This document shows positions 45,301 through 56,569 of a DNA stretch of 64,000 bases, piece after piece. The DNA is from an uncultured Buttiauxella sp. (lineage in GTDB: Bacteria; Pseudomonadota; Gammaproteobacteria; Enterobacterales; Enterobacteriaceae). The notes beneath the pieces are model-generated. The model was not told the origin of the DNA. It saw only the letters and a list, made by a program, of their open reading frames with translations, and searched no databases. Within the stretch, counting starts at the first letter, position 1; every line of letters starts with the position of its first letter. The position numbers were made by a program, and so were the translations under genes. The DNA lies in NCBI GenBank assembly GCA_946480445.1, contig CAMLJN010000004.1, positions 62,001 through 126,000 of the forward strand, read 5' to 3'.

Positions 45301-47469
45301 ATGACTGACAAAGTACACCGTTCGAGCGCCTCGACTGAGGGCAACGACGAAATTGATATTGGCCGCCTCTTTGGCACCGTGCTGGAGGCCCGCTGGTGGG
45401 TGCTGGGGATTACGGCATTATTCGCCCTGCTGGCCGTCATTTACGTGATTTTTGCCACCCCGATTTACAAAGCCGATGCGCTGGTGCAAATCGAACAGAA
45501 CGCGGGTAATTCGCTGGTCAATGACATCAGCTCCGCGCTATCCAATAAGCCACCGGCTTCCGCCGCTGAAATGCAGCTTATTCAGTCTCGTCTGGTGCTG
45601 GGCAAAACCGTCGAAGATCTCAATCTCGATATTGCCGTGGTGAAAAATACCTTCTGGCCGATCGGCGCCGGGTGGGATCGCCTTCATGGTCGGCAGAACG
45701 ATACCGTTAAGGTGACCGACTTCCGGCTGCCCGCGGGTATGGGCAAGGACACCTTTACCGTTGAAGTGTTAAGCCCGACAAGCTATCAGCTCAGCAGTGA
45801 CAACGGCTTTAGCGCGAAAGGGCAGGTGGGCCAGAGGCTGAGCAAAGATGGCGTGACGATCAAAGTCGATGCTATTCATGCCAGAGAGGGGGACAGCTTT
45901 ACGGTCACTAAATACTCCACGCTGGGCATGATCAATCAGCTGCTGGGCAACCTTACCGTTGCGGAAAATGGCAAAAACACCGGCGTCCTCAGCCTCTCCT
46001 TCACCGGCGAAGACAAAGAGCAGATCCGTCGCATTCTGGAAAGCATTACCCGCAACTATCTGGAACAGAACGTGCAGCGCAAGTCGGAAGAAGCATCGAA
46101 AAGCCTGCGCTTCCTGGCGCAGCAGCTGCCGGATGTGCGCGGCCGTCTGGATGCGGCAGAAAATAAGCTCAACGCCTACCGCCAGCAGCAGGACTCGGTG
46201 GACCTTTCTCTGGAAGCCAAATCCGTCCTCGATACCATGGTGAATATTGATGCGCAGCTCAACGAACTGACCTTCAAAGAAGCCGAAATCTCCAAGCTCT
46301 ATACCAAAGCGCACCCGGCCTATCGCACGCTGCTTGAAAAGCGTAAAACGCTGGAAGATGAGAAAACTCGTCTGAATGGCCGCGTCACGGCGATGCCCAA
46401 AACGCAGCAGGAAATTGTACGCTTAACGCGTGACGTGGAGTCGGGCCAGCAGGTTTATATGCAACTGCTAAACAAACAGCAGGAGCTAAAAATTACCGAG
46501 GCCAGCACCGTGGGCGATGTGCGCATTGTCGATGATGCGATAACTCAGCCAGGCATGGTGAAACCTCAGCGTGCATTAATTGTGCTCGGCGCTATTATCC
46601 TTGGTCTGATGCTCTCCGTTGTCGGCGTGCTGCTGCGTTCCCTGCTTAACCGCGGTATCGAAAGCCCGGCCGTACTGGAGGAAGCAGGGCTTAGCGTTTA
46701 CGCCAGCATTCCGCTGTCCGAATGGCAGAAATCGCGTGATAACGCCACGGTGCGTAATGTCAAAGGGGCGAGACGCAATAAGCAAAGCCAGCTGCTGGCG
46801 GTGGGGAATCCTACGGATATGGCGATTGAGGCCATCCGTAGCCTGCGTACCAGTCTGCACTTTGCCATGATGCAGGCCGCCAACAACGTGCTGATGCTCA
46901 CCGGGGTCAGCCCTTCCATCGGTAAAACTTTTGTCTGCGCAAACCTTGCGGCCGTCATTAGCCAGACGAATAAACGCGTCCTGCTTATCGACTGCGATAT
47001 GCGCAAAGGCTACACCCATGAATTGCTGGGCACCACCAACGTTAACGGGCTTTCGGACGTGCTGTCCGGCGTCGGTGAACTCACCCGCTGTGCGCAAAAA
47101 ACCTCGGTTCCGAACTTCGATCTCGTGCCTCGCGGGCAGGTGCCGCCGAACCCTTCTGAACTGTTAATGAGCGATCGTTTTGGTGAACTGGTGAAATGGG
47201 CCAGCCAGCACTACGACCTGGTCCTGATTGATACCCCGCCAATCCTTGCCGTCACCGATGCTGCGGTAGTTGGACGCCATGCTGGCACCACGCTGATGGT
47301 GGCACGCTACGCGGTCAATACGCTTAAGGAAGTGGAAACCAGCCTGAGCCGCTTTGAACAGAACGGCATTCAGGTGCGCGGCGTGATTCTGAACTCCATC
47401 TTCCGTCGTGCTGTGGGATACCAGGACTACGGGTATTACGAGTACGAATATAAATCCGACGCTAAATAA
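45301..47469 (+). CDS. wzc: Wzc, colanic acid tyrosine autokinase / chain-length co-polymerase
   Basis: A 722-residue inner-membrane protein (E. coli 720). It has an N-terminal Wzz domain with TM1 at about 32-52 and TM2 at about 425-447, and a periplasmic helical region between. The C-terminal BY-kinase has Walker A GVSPSIGKTFVCANLAA near 535, Walker A' VLLIDCDMRKGYTHELLG near 560 and Walker B LVLIDTPPI near 640. The tail YQDYGYYEYEYKSDAK is the autophosphorylated tyrosine cluster. It partners with Wza for export and is dephosphorylated by Wzb. Confidence 0.97.
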   Translation: MTDKVHRSSASTEGNDEIDIGRLFGTVLEARWWVLGITALFALLAVIYVIFATPIYKADALVQIEQNAGNSLVNDISSALSNKPPASAAEMQLIQSRLVLGKTVEDLNLDIAVVKNTFWPIGAGWDRLHGRQNDTVKVTDFRLPAGMGKDTFTVEVLSPTSYQLSSDNGFSAKGQVGQRLSKDGVTIKVDAIHAREGDSFTVTKYSTLGMINQLLGNLTVAENGKNTGVLSLSFTGEDKEQIRRILESITRNYLEQNVQRKSEEASKSLRFLAQQLPDVRGRLDAAENKLNAYRQQQDSVDLSLEAKSVLDTMVNIDAQLNELTFKEAEISKLYTKAHPAYRTLLEKRKTLEDEKTRLNGRVTAMPKTQQEIVRLTRDVESGQQVYMQLLNKQQELKITEASTVGDVRIVDDAITQPGMVKPQRALIVLGAIILGLMLSVVGVLLRSLLNRGIESPAVLEEAGLSVYASIPLSEWQKSRDNATVRNVKGARRNKQSQLLAVGNPTDMAIEAIRSLRTSLHFAMMQAANNVLMLTGVSPSIGKTFVCANLAAVISQTNKRVLLIDCDMRKGYTHELLGTTNVNGLSDVLSGVGELTRCAQKTSVPNFDLVPRGQVPPNPSELLMSDRFGELVKWASQHYDLVLIDTPPILAVTDAAVVGRHAGTTLMVARYAVNTLKEVETSLSRFEQNGIQVRGVILNSIFRRAVGYQDYGYYEYEYKSDAK

Positions 47470-47553
47470 GCCTGCGCTAAAAGGTGGAGGGCCTGCGCGC
47501 TCCACCGCAAAAGCAGCACTTTACTCATCAACAAGACTTTTTTGGGGAGTGTC

Positions 47554-48402
47554 ATGAATAACACTACTTCGCGTCCGCTTATTTCTATTTATATGCCGAC
47601 CTGGAACCGTCAGCAGCTGGCTATTCGCGCCATTAATTCCGTGCTGCGCCAGGATTATGATAACTGGGAAATGATCATCGTCGACGACTGTTCATCCTCG
47701 TATGAGCAGCTGCAGCGTTTCGTTGAGGATCTCAATGATTCGCGCGTTAGCTACACCCGCAACGATTTTAACTCAGGCGCCTGCGCCGTGCGCAATCAGG
47801 CCATCCGTCAGGCGAGCGGCGAGTTTATTACCGGCATCGACGATGACGATGAGTGGACACCTGACCGCCTGTCCGCGTTCCTGAAGCACAAACACCAGCT
47901 GGTGACGCACGCTTTCCTGTATGCGAATGACTATGTGTGCAAAGGGCAGGTTTACTCCCAGCCTGCCAGCCTGCCGCTTTACCCTAAGGCGCCATTCTCT
48001 CTGCGGTTGTTCTTTAAGCGCAACATTATAGGGAATCAGATTTTTACTTATGCAGAGCGTTTTAAGCAGTGTCTGTTCGACGTTGAGCTTCCTGCGGCCC
48101 AGGACTACGACGTGTTTCTTCGCATGGTTGTGGCGAACGGCGAGCCCTGGAAAGTGGAGGAGGCTACTCAGGTTCTGCATGTGAATCATGGCGGCTTCAG
48201 AATTGCTAACTCGGCGAAAAAATTTGCCGGTTACTTTAATTTCTACCGCAAGCATAAAGATAAATTCGACACTGCCAGCCGAAAATACCAACTCTTTACG
48301 CTGTACAGGATCCGCAATAAGCGTATGTCCCTGCGCACCTTTATGGCGCTGTTGACGTTGCGCAATACCAAGCGTATGGCTCACAGCTTACTGGAGAAAT
48401 GA
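47554..48402 (+). CDS. wcaA: WcaA, colanic acid glycosyltransferase (GT2)
   Basis: A 282-residue GT-A glycosyltransferase (E. coli 279). ISIYMPTWNRQQLAIRAINS is at the N terminus, MIIVDDCSSSYEQL near 40, and the metal-binding acidic cluster TGIDDDDEWTPDRL near 95. ATG 47554 after GGGGAG is chosen; the frame also opens four codons earlier at a non-ATG codon. Separated by about 85 bases from wzc with no terminator seen. It overlaps wcaB by 4 bases. The exact sugar linkage is not readable from sequence. Confidence 0.94.
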   Translation: MNNTTSRPLISIYMPTWNRQQLAIRAINSVLRQDYDNWEMIIVDDCSSSYEQLQRFVEDLNDSRVSYTRNDFNSGACAVRNQAIRQASGEFITGIDDDDEWTPDRLSAFLKHKHQLVTHAFLYANDYVCKGQVYSQPASLPLYPKAPFSLRLFFKRNIIGNQIFTYAERFKQCLFDVELPAAQDYDVFLRMVVANGEPWKVEEATQVLHVNHGGFRIANSAKKFAGYFNFYRKHKDKFDTASRKYQLFTLYRIRNKRMSLRTFMALLTLRNTKRMAHSLLEK

Positions 48403-48908
48403 TCGTGCTTGAAGATTTACGTGCCAACTCCTGGAACCCACGGCCCTGCTTTATGGTGCTGGCCTACCGCCTCGCTCATTTTTGCTCGGTGTGGCGCAAA
48501 AAAAGCATCATTAATAATTTATGGGCGGCACCGATACTGATTGTTTATCGCTTAGTGACGGAATGTCTGATGGGCTATGAAATTCAGGCAGCGGCCACCA
48601 TTGGCCGACGTTTTACCATTCACCACGGTTACGGGGTCGTTATCAGCAAGTTTGCCGTCATTGGGGATGATTTTGCGATTCGTCACGGCGTAACCATCGG
48701 CGGCCGTGGCGGCATGGGCGGCCGCGATAAAAGCCAGGCGCGTCCGGTCATCGGTAACGGCGTGGAAGTCGGCGCTAACGTAATGATTATCGGGCCGATC
48801 ACGATTGGCGATAACGCCGTCATCGCTGCGGGGAGCCTTGTGCTGGACAGCGTTCCGGACAATGCGGTGGTGATGGGTGAAAAAGCGCGAGTCAAAGTAA
48901 TCAAATGA
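48399..48908 (+). CDS. wcaB: WcaB, colanic acid O-acetyltransferase
   Basis: A 169-residue left-handed beta-helix (hexapeptide repeat) acyltransferase related to serine acetyltransferases. The N-terminal helical part (LEDLRANSWNPRPCFMVLAY) leads into repeats such as ATIGRRFTIHHGYGVVIS, the catalytic-type His in IRHGVTIGGRG near 98, and VIGNGVEVGANVMIIGPITI. It acetylates a sugar of the repeat unit. E. coli WcaB is 162; the extra residues are in the Gly/Arg loop after TIGGRG. ATG 48399 overlaps the wcaA stop; GTG 48405 is possible. Confidence 0.92.
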   Translation: MIVLEDLRANSWNPRPCFMVLAYRLAHFCSVWRKKSIINNLWAAPILIVYRLVTECLMGYEIQAAATIGRRFTIHHGYGVVISKFAVIGDDFAIRHGVTIGGRGGMGGRDKSQARPVIGNGVEVGANVMIIGPITIGDNAVIAAGSLVLDSVPDNAVVMGEKARVKVIK

Positions 48909-50122
48909 ATATTATGCAATTTAACGTGCGCCTTGCGGAAGGGGGCGCGGCAGGTGTGGCGCTCGATTTGCACCAGCGTGCCTGTGGCGCGGGTTACTCC
49001 TCACGCTTTATCTATGGCTACGGGAAGGGCGGCAGGAAGAGCGCCAGCCACGACAACTTCCCTAACGTGCAAAAGCACACGCCACGCCTGACTTCGATCG
49101 CCAACCTTATCCTGTTCCGCTTCTTCAATCGCGATCCTTTCGGCAATCTGAACAATCTTTACCGTCAGGTTACCCGTGCGAAAGGGCCGGTGGTGCTGCA
49201 TTTTCATGTTATGCATAGCTACTGGCTGAACCTTGAGGAAATGGTCTCGTTTTGCGAGCGAGTCAAGGCCCAAAAAGAAGACGTGACGTTCGTCTGGACG
49301 CTGCACGATCACTGGAGCATCACCGGGCGTTGCGCGTTTCTGGATGGCTGTGAAGGCTGGAAAACCGGCTGTGTAAAATGTCCTTCGCTGACCAATTATC
49401 CGCCGGTTAAGGTCGATCGTGCGCATCTGCTGGTCGATAGCAAACGCCAGCTTTTACGCCAGATGCTTGCGCTTGGCTGCCAGTTTATATCACCCAGCCA
49501 GCACGTCGCCGACGCCTTCAATCAGATCTACGGGGCAGGGCGCTGCAAGATTATCAATAACGGCATTGATGTGGCTACCGAGGCGATTCTGGCCGAGCTG
49601 CCTTTGATCCAGGCCTGCCACGACAGACCCAAGGTGGCGATCGTGGCCCACGATCTGCGCTACGACGGTAAAACTAACCAAAAGCTGGTGCAGGCGTTGA
49701 TGGCGCTGAACACGGACATCGAGCTGCACACCTTCGGCAAGTTCTCGCCGTTTAACGGTCCTAATGTCGTTAATCACGGCTATATGAGCGACAAAAAGGC
49801 GCTGATGAGTGAGCTTAACGACATGGATTCGCTGGTCTTTAGCTCAAAAGTGGACAACTACCCGCTGATCCTTTGCGAGGCGTTATCCATCGGCGTACCG
49901 GTGATAGCCACGCAAAGCGAGGCCGCGGATGAAGTGCTGCGTAAAGTTGGCGGCAAAACATTCCCTGAAGCGCAGGTGCCGATGCTTGTGAAGTTACCGA
50001 AAGCGGAGCTGGCACAGCGGGTATTTGGCCGCGATCTGCAGGCTTTTAAAACGCTGAGCCGCGCGTCATACAGTGGACAAAAGATGCTGGAGGAATATGT
50101 CTCGTTCTATCAGAGTCTGTAG
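48905..50122 (+). CDS. wcaC: WcaC, colanic acid glycosyltransferase (GT4)
   Basis: A 405-residue GT-B glycosyltransferase (E. coli 405). The N-terminal Rossmann half starts MNIMQFNVRLAEGGAAGVAL, WTLHDHWSITGRCAFLDGCE lies near 137, and a Cys-rich pair (CEGWKTGCVKCPSL) follows. The C-terminal donor-binding half has VFSSKVDNYPLILCEALSIG near 316, the GT4 EX7E-like region. It overlaps wcaB by 4 bases and wcaD by 26, so the three are translationally linked. Confidence 0.94.
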   Translation: MNIMQFNVRLAEGGAAGVALDLHQRACGAGYSSRFIYGYGKGGRKSASHDNFPNVQKHTPRLTSIANLILFRFFNRDPFGNLNNLYRQVTRAKGPVVLHFHVMHSYWLNLEEMVSFCERVKAQKEDVTFVWTLHDHWSITGRCAFLDGCEGWKTGCVKCPSLTNYPPVKVDRAHLLVDSKRQLLRQMLALGCQFISPSQHVADAFNQIYGAGRCKIINNGIDVATEAILAELPLIQACHDRPKVAIVAHDLRYDGKTNQKLVQALMALNTDIELHTFGKFSPFNGPNVVNHGYMSDKKALMSELNDMDSLVFSSKVDNYPLILCEALSIGVPVIATQSEAADEVLRKVGGKTFPEAQVPMLVKLPKAELAQRVFGRDLQAFKTLSRASYSGQKMLEEYVSFYQSL

Positions 50123-51317
50123 TTATCTGCTGTTGCCCTTTATCTATCTGGTGGTCAACGTGAAGCTGGCCTCGCTGGGCGAAAGCTTTCCCGTCACGGT
50201 AGTGACCTTTTTACCCGTTATCCTCTTTTTGTACATAGAGCGCATCAGCGTCAAAAAGCTGCTGATTGCGTTGGGCATCGGCGCCGGGTTAACCGCCTTT
50301 AACTACATCTATGGTCAGTCGCTGGATGCCAGCAAATATGTCACCTCAACGCTCCTGTTCATTTTTATCGTGGTGATTGTGGCCATGACGTGGAGCTGCC
50401 GCTTTAAAAGGATTTCAGACCATAATCACCGAAAAATTTTACGGTTATTTTATGGTGTCGTCGGGATTATTGTCACGCTGGCCGCTGCGGAAATGGCTCA
50501 GATTATTCTGAGCGGCGGCAGTAGCCTGATTGAAAAAATTTCGAAATTTCTGATTTACAGTAATAGCTATGTTCTGAACTTTATTAGCTTCGGTGGGCGG
50601 CGCACCACGGCACTATATTTTGAACCGGCGTTTTTCGCTCTGGCATTAATCTCAATTTGGCTCAGCATCAAACAGTTTGGTATCAAAACACCAAAGGCTG
50701 ATGGTATGATTCTTCTAGGGATTATCCTGTCGGGGTCATTCTCTGGGGTGATGACTTTTATTCTGTTTTATCTTCTTGAATGGGCGTTTCAGTATCTTAA
50801 TAAAAATGCCATCAGGAAGAAGTTGCCTCTGGCGATTATTTCTTTATCCGTGTTTGTGGTGGGGGTAATTTTTGCTTTCCCTTATATTGCAACGCGCCTT
50901 GGGGATTTGGGTACGGAAGGATCGTCATCCTATTATCGTATAATAGGCCCGCTGGCTATGGTGGGATATTCTCTGACGCATATTGATGGCGTGGTGCGCT
51001 TTGGTTCTTTATATGAATATGTCGCATCATTCGGAATCTTTAACGGCGCGGACGTGGGTAAAACAGTAGACAATGGTCTGTATCTGCTAATTATATATTT
51101 TTCCTGGTTCGCGGTGTTGCTGACGATTTGGTATATGTGGAAAGTCCTTAAAATGATGGGCACGGCGTTTGGGAATAATGAAAATTTCCGCGTGCAATTA
51201 TGGCTTTTTGTTCCTGTATCGCTCTTTTTCACCGGTTCAATTTTTAGCCCGGAATATGCTTTCCTGATTGTCTGTCCGTTTATTTTACGTAAGGCACTCG
51301 GGATGACGACTACCTGA
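50097..51317 (+). CDS. wcaD: WcaD, putative colanic acid polymerase
   Basis: A 406-residue, about ten-helix inner-membrane protein (E. coli 405), the Wzy-type polymerase that joins repeat units on the periplasmic side. ATG 50097 ([17 protein letters not shown]) follows GGAGGAAT and matches the family start; the frame opens 8 codons earlier. The long periplasmic loop with [20 protein letters not shown] and the [15 protein letters not shown] segment, with Arg residues, are typical of Wzy. It is somewhat A/T-richer than its neighbours, as is usual for this gene. Confidence 0.93.
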   Translation: MSRSIRVCSYLLLPFIYLVVNVKLASLGESFPVTVVTFLPVILFLYIERISVKKLLIALGIGAGLTAFNYIYGQSLDASKYVTSTLLFIFIVVIVAMTWSCRFKRISDHNHRKILRLFYGVVGIIVTLAAAEMAQIILSGGSSLIEKISKFLIYSNSYVLNFISFGGRRTTALYFEPAFFALALISIWLSIKQFGIKTPKADGMILLGIILSGSFSGVMTFILFYLLEWAFQYLNKNAIRKKLPLAIISLSVFVVGVIFAFPYIATRLGDLGTEGSSSYYRIIGPLAMVGYSLTHIDGVVRFGSLYEYVASFGIFNGADVGKTVDNGLYLLIIYFSWFAVLLTIWYMWKVLKMMGTAFGNNENFRVQLWLFVPVSLFFTGSIFSPEYAFLIVCPFILRKALGMTTT

Positions 51318-51331
51318 TGAGGCACTCAACC

Positions 51332-52084
51332 ATGTTACTCAGTGTTATCACCGTGGCCTGGAAAAATTTAGCCGGGATAGAAGAAACCTGGCGTTCGCTG
51401 GCCCATCTAGCGCAGGCATCTGACATCAGCTACGAATGGATTGTGGTTGATGGCGGCTCGCAGGACGGTACGGCAGAGTTTCTGGCTAACCTGAACGGCC
51501 AGCATAACTTACGTTTTGTTAGCGAAAAAGATAACGGTATCTATGATGCGATGAACAAAGGGATTGCGATGGCTCAGGGCCGCTACGCGCTGTTTCTTAA
51601 CTCCGGGGATATTTTCCATCGCGATAGCGCGAATTTTGTTCGCCAGCTGGCGAAGCTGCCGGCAAATGATAAAAAGATGGTCATTGGCGATGCGCTGCTG
51701 GACTTTGGCGACGGGACAAAAATCGCGCGTAGGGCGAAACCGGGCTGTTATATCTATCACAGCCTGCCGGCCAGCCACCAGGCGATGTTTTTCCCGCTTG
51801 AAGGTTTGCGTCAATTTCCTTATGACCTGCAATACAAAGTCTCCTCTGATTATGCACTGGCGGCCCGGATGTATAAAAATGGCTATGCATTCAGGCGCAT
51901 TAAGGGAATGGTATCTGAATTTTCGATGGGCGGTGTTTCAACATCCAATAATATCGAGTTGTGCCGTGATGCTAAAAATGTGCAGCGTAAAATATTAGGC
52001 GTGCCAGGTTTTATTGCCGAGCTGTCATTCAAACTGCGAATGCGCACCACCGGCAAAGCAAAGGCGCTTTATAACAAAGCGTAA
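51332..52084 (+). CDS. wcaE: WcaE, colanic acid glycosyltransferase (GT2)
   Basis: A 250-residue GT-A enzyme (E. coli 248). [20 protein letters not shown] is the start chosen, 8 bases after GATGAGG; ATG 51317, which overlaps the wcaD stop, would add five residues. [16 protein letters not shown] lies near 38, [20 protein letters not shown] near 69 and LNSGDIFH (DXD-equivalent) near 90. It follows wcaD directly. The sugar transferred is not evident from sequence. Confidence 0.94.
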   Translation: MLLSVITVAWKNLAGIEETWRSLAHLAQASDISYEWIVVDGGSQDGTAEFLANLNGQHNLRFVSEKDNGIYDAMNKGIAMAQGRYALFLNSGDIFHRDSANFVRQLAKLPANDKKMVIGDALLDFGDGTKIARRAKPGCYIYHSLPASHQAMFFPLEGLRQFPYDLQYKVSSDYALAARMYKNGYAFRRIKGMVSEFSMGGVSTSNNIELCRDAKNVQRKILGVPGFIAELSFKLRMRTTGKAKALYNKA

Positions 52085-52102
52085 TATCCGTAAGGAAATA
52101 TG

Positions 52103-52642
52103 ATGCAAGACTTAAGCGGCTTTACTATGCCGAGGGGTTTTCGCGGCGCAAATGGAATAAAAGTGCAATTATGGTGGGCTGTGCAGGCAACATTATTTGC
52201 CTGGTCACCGCAAATTTTATACCGCTGGCGAGCATTTTTATTACGCCTGTTCGGGGCAAAAGTGGGAAAAGGGGTGGTGATTCGCCCGTCGGTAAAAATT
52301 ACTTATCCATGGAAATTAACACTCGGTGATTATGCCTGGGTAGGGGACGATGCCGTTTTATATACCCTCGGTGACATTACCATCGGAGCCAATTCCGTGG
52401 TATCGCAAAAGTGCTATTTGTGCACCGGAAGCCATGACTATATGAGCAGGCATTTTGATATTACCGCGACCCCGATTGTGATCGGTGAGAAATGCTGGCT
52501 GGCAACGGATGTCTTTGTTTCACCCGGCGTCACGATTGGTGATGGCACCGTCGTGGGCGCCCGCAGCAGCGTTTTTAAATCATTACCGGCGAATGTCGTT
52601 TGCCGGGGTAATCCAGCAAGGGTGATTCGGGATCGTAGATAG
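52103..52642 (+). CDS. wcaF: WcaF, colanic acid O-acetyltransferase
   Basis: A 179-residue maltose/galactoside-acetyltransferase-like hexapeptide protein (E. coli 182). MQDLSGFTMPRGFRG is at the start, VVIRPSVKITYPWKLTLGDY near 60, the catalytic-type His in CTGSHDYMSRHFDI near 110, and the coil repeats VIGEKCWLATDVFVSPGVTI near 128. ATG 52103 is spaced better from AAGGA than ATG 52100. It is one of three acyl-modification enzymes expected for colanic acid (with WcaB and WcaK's pyruvylation). Confidence 0.93.
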   Translation: MQDLSGFTMPRGFRGANGIKVQLWWAVQATLFAWSPQILYRWRAFLLRLFGAKVGKGVVIRPSVKITYPWKLTLGDYAWVGDDAVLYTLGDITIGANSVVSQKCYLCTGSHDYMSRHFDITATPIVIGEKCWLATDVFVSPGVTIGDGTVVGARSSVFKSLPANVVCRGNPARVIRDRR

Positions 52643-52759
52643 CGTTTTTCACTCTCACCCTCTCCGTTGCGCGAAGAGGGGACAGAAAGACTAAGGTTTT
52701 CGCCCTCTCCCCACAGTGGCAAGAGCGAGCCTGGAAATATTAACAGAGGAAAATCCATT
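52643..52759. repeat. Intergenic inverted-repeat element between wcaF and gmd
   Basis: CCCTCT...AGAGGG (52658-52680) forms a hairpin, and CGCCCTCTCCCCACAGTGG follows, a composition like the widely scattered enterobacterial 'CCCTCTCC' palindromic repeats. There is no T run, so it is not a simple terminator; it may stabilise or attenuate the long transcript. The family was not identified. Confidence 0.45.
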
Positions 52760-53881
<1,122 letters not shown>

Positions 53882-53883
53882 GC

Positions 53884-54849
53884 ATGAATAAAAAACGTAT
53901 CTTTGTTGCCGGCCACCGCGGGATGGTCGGATCGGCCATCGTTCGCCAGCTCGAGCAACGTGATGACGTGGAGCTTGTGCTGCGGGGCCGCGATGAACTG
54001 AATCTGCTGGATGCCGCAGCGGTTAACGCTTTTTTTGCCGAAACGCGTATCGACCAGGTTTACCTTGCCGCGGCAAAGGTGGGGGGGATTGTCGCCAATA
54101 ATACCTGGCCGGCGGATTTCATCTACGAGAACATGATGATTGAAAGCAACATCATTCACAGCGCGCATACGCACAACGTGAATAAGTTGCTGTTCCTGGG
54201 CTCCTCGTGCATTTACCCGAAGATGGCCCAGCAGCCGATTGCCGAAAGCGAACTGTTGCAGGGCACGCTTGAGGCCACCAACGAGCCGTATGCGATTGCC
54301 AAAATTGCCGGGATCAAGCTGTGCGAATCCTATAACCGCCAGTTTGGTCGCGATTATCGTTCGGTGATGCCAACGAACCTGTACGGGCCGCACGATAACT
54401 TTCATCCGAGCAACTCGCACGTTATTCCGGCTCTGCTGCGTCGCTTCCATGAAGCCACCGCGCAGAACCAGCCGGACGTGGTGGTCTGGGGCAGCGGTAC
54501 GCCAATGCGCGAGTTTCTGCATGTGGATGATATGGCCGCCGCCAGCATTCATGTGATGGAGCTGGACCCGGAAGTGTGGGCCGAAAACACCGAGCCGATG
54601 CTGTCGCATATCAACGTCGGCACCGGCGTGGACTGCACTATCCGCGAGCTGGCGCAAACCATCGCCAAAGTGACCGGCTACCGTGGGCGGGTTGTATTTG
54701 ACGCCACGAAACCGGATGGCACGCCGCGTAAATTGCTGGATGTGACGCGTCTGCGCCGTCTTGGCTGGTATCACGAGATTGCTCTGGAGCCAGGCCTTGC
54801 GAGCACCTATCAGTGGTTCCTCGATAACCAGCACAGGTTCCGGGGGTAA
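53884..54849 (+). CDS. fcl: GDP-L-fucose synthase
   Basis: A 321-residue epimerase-reductase (E. coli Fcl/WcaG 321) that converts GDP-4-keto-6-deoxymannose to GDP-L-fucose with NADPH. N-terminal [19 protein letters not shown] is followed by [19 protein letters not shown] near 102 (catalytic Ser/Cys) and Tyr-Lys in [20 protein letters not shown] near 135, with His in [16 protein letters not shown] near 179. Followed by gmm 2 bases later. Confidence 0.97.
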   Translation: MNKKRIFVAGHRGMVGSAIVRQLEQRDDVELVLRGRDELNLLDAAAVNAFFAETRIDQVYLAAAKVGGIVANNTWPADFIYENMMIESNIIHSAHTHNVNKLLFLGSSCIYPKMAQQPIAESELLQGTLEATNEPYAIAKIAGIKLCESYNRQFGRDYRSVMPTNLYGPHDNFHPSNSHVIPALLRRFHEATAQNQPDVVVWGSGTPMREFLHVDDMAAASIHVMELDPEVWAENTEPMLSHINVGTGVDCTIRELAQTIAKVTGYRGRVVFDATKPDGTPRKLLDVTRLRRLGWYHEIALEPGLASTYQWFLDNQHRFRG

Positions 54850-54851
54850 GC

Positions 54852-55331
54852 ATGTTTCTGAGTCAGGAAGATTTTGCCACCGTCGTTCGTGCAACGCCGC
54901 TCATCTCCCTCGATCTCGTGGTTGAAAACCTGGCGGGGGAATACCTGCTGGGGCTACGCACCAACCGTCCGGCACAGGGTTTCTGGTTCGTGCCGGGGGG
55001 GCGCGTGCAGAAAGATGAAACCCTGGCCGACGCCTTTGCCCGTTTAACCGAGGCGGAGCTGGGTCAGCGTTTCACACTGGCGGACGGGGAATTTTACGGC
55101 GTGTGGCAGCACTTCTACGACGACAATTTCTCCGGGCAGGATTTTTCTACCCACTACATCGTGCTGGGTTTCCGCCTGCGGGTGGATGACAGGCAGCTGA
55201 CGCTGCCGACCGAGCAGCATCAGGATTACTGCTGGCTGACTCCGGAAGCGTTACTCAAGCGCGATGACGTGCACGACAACAGCCGCGCCTACTTCATCAG
55301 GCAGGGCGAAGGGAAGGTACCTGGTTTATGA
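54852..55331 (+). CDS. gmm: GDP-mannose mannosyl hydrolase (Nudix)
   Basis: A 159-residue Nudix-fold enzyme (E. coli Gmm/NudD 159-160) that hydrolyses GDP-mannose to GDP and mannose and may set GDP-sugar levels. [20 protein letters not shown] near 50, then TEAELG, is the altered Nudix box characteristic of this family, which lacks one standard Glu and uses a His instead. It overlaps wcaI by 4 bases. Confidence 0.95.
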   Translation: MFLSQEDFATVVRATPLISLDLVVENLAGEYLLGLRTNRPAQGFWFVPGGRVQKDETLADAFARLTEAELGQRFTLADGEFYGVWQHFYDDNFSGQDFSTHYIVLGFRLRVDDRQLTLPTEQHQDYCWLTPEALLKRDDVHDNSRAYFIRQGEGKVPGL

Positions 55332-56569
55332 AAATTCTGGTCTACGGCATTAACTACTCACCTGAGCTGACCGGCATCGGTAAATACACCGGTGAAATGG
55401 TGGAGTGGATGACCAGCCAGGGCCATGAGGTGCGGGTTATCACCGCCCCGCCTTACTATCCGGCCTGGGAAGTGCACGGTGAGTATTCGGCCTGGCGGTA
55501 TAAAAAAGAGCAGGGCGCGGCGACAGTCTGGCGTTGCCCGCTCTACGTGCCGAAGCAGCCTTCCACCTTAAAGCGTCTGATTCATTTAGGCAGCTTTGCG
55601 GTGAGCTCATTCTTCCCGCTGCTGGCGCAGCGTCGCTGGAAGCCGGATCGCATTATTGGCGTGGTGCCGACGCTCTTTTGCGTACCGGGCATGCGCCTGC
55701 TTGCGAAACTTAGCGGCGCCCGCACGCTGCTGCATATTCAGGATTACGAAGTGGACGCGATGCTGGGTCTGGGTATGGCTTGCGACCGCAAAAGCAACGT
55801 TGCGAAGCTCGCCCAGCGTTTCGAGCAAAGCTGCCTGCGCAACGTCGATAACGTCTCGACCATTTCGCGATCTATGATGAACAAAGCCATCGACAAGGGC
55901 GTGGATCCGCAGCGCGTGATCTTCTTTCCAAACTGGTCGGAAGTGGCGCGTTTTCGCGATGTAGCGGCCGCTGATGTGCAGGTCGTTCGTGAAAGTCTGC
56001 GCCTGCCAGAAGAGAAAAAGATCGTGCTGTACTCCGGCAATATCGGGGAAAAACAGGGGCTGGAGAGCGTGATTGACGTCGCTCAGCGCTTCGCTGACCG
56101 GCCTTACCTGTTCGTGATTGTCGGCCAGGGCGGCGGGAAAAAACGCCTGGAAAAACGGGTCACAGACTGCGGGCTGCACAACGTGGTGTTTCATCCGTTA
56201 CAGCCTTACGACGCGCTGCCAGCCCTGCTGAAGCTCGCCGACTGCCACCTGGTTATCCAGCGTCGCGGGGCCGCAGACGCCGTTCTGCCGTCCAAATTGA
56301 CCAATATTCTTGCCGTTGGCGGTAACGCGGTGATCACCGCCGAGCCGGAAACAGAACTGGGCCAGCTATGCGATCGGTATCCAGGCATTGCCGTCTGCGT
56401 GGAGCCTGAATCCGTGGATGCGCTGGCCGAAGGAATTGAATGCTGTCTTGCTTTGCCCGCGCATAACGCGGTGGCGCGAGTTTATGCAGAACGCACGCTC
56501 GAAAAAGAGAACGTGCTCAGGCAGTTTATTGCCGCTCTATCTCCAGAAGAATTCGGGGTTAAATCATGA
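55328..56569 (+). CDS. wcaI: WcaI, colanic acid fucosyl/glycosyltransferase (GT4)
   Basis: A 413-residue GT-B enzyme (E. coli 407). N-terminal [20 protein letters not shown] is followed by [20 protein letters not shown] near 137 and the C-terminal UDP/GDP-sugar half with [20 protein letters not shown] near 234 and [20 protein letters not shown] near 310. In E. coli it is assigned to fucose transfer in the repeat unit. It overlaps gmm and manC by 4 bases on each side. Confidence 0.94.
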   Translation: MKILVYGINYSPELTGIGKYTGEMVEWMTSQGHEVRVITAPPYYPAWEVHGEYSAWRYKKEQGAATVWRCPLYVPKQPSTLKRLIHLGSFAVSSFFPLLAQRRWKPDRIIGVVPTLFCVPGMRLLAKLSGARTLLHIQDYEVDAMLGLGMACDRKSNVAKLAQRFEQSCLRNVDNVSTISRSMMNKAIDKGVDPQRVIFFPNWSEVARFRDVAAADVQVVRESLRLPEEKKIVLYSGNIGEKQGLESVIDVAQRFADRPYLFVIVGQGGGKKRLEKRVTDCGLHNVVFHPLQPYDALPALLKLADCHLVIQRRGAADAVLPSKLTNILAVGGNAVITAEPETELGQLCDRYPGIAVCVEPESVDALAEGIECCLALPAHNAVARVYAERTLEKENVLRQFIAALSPEEFGVKS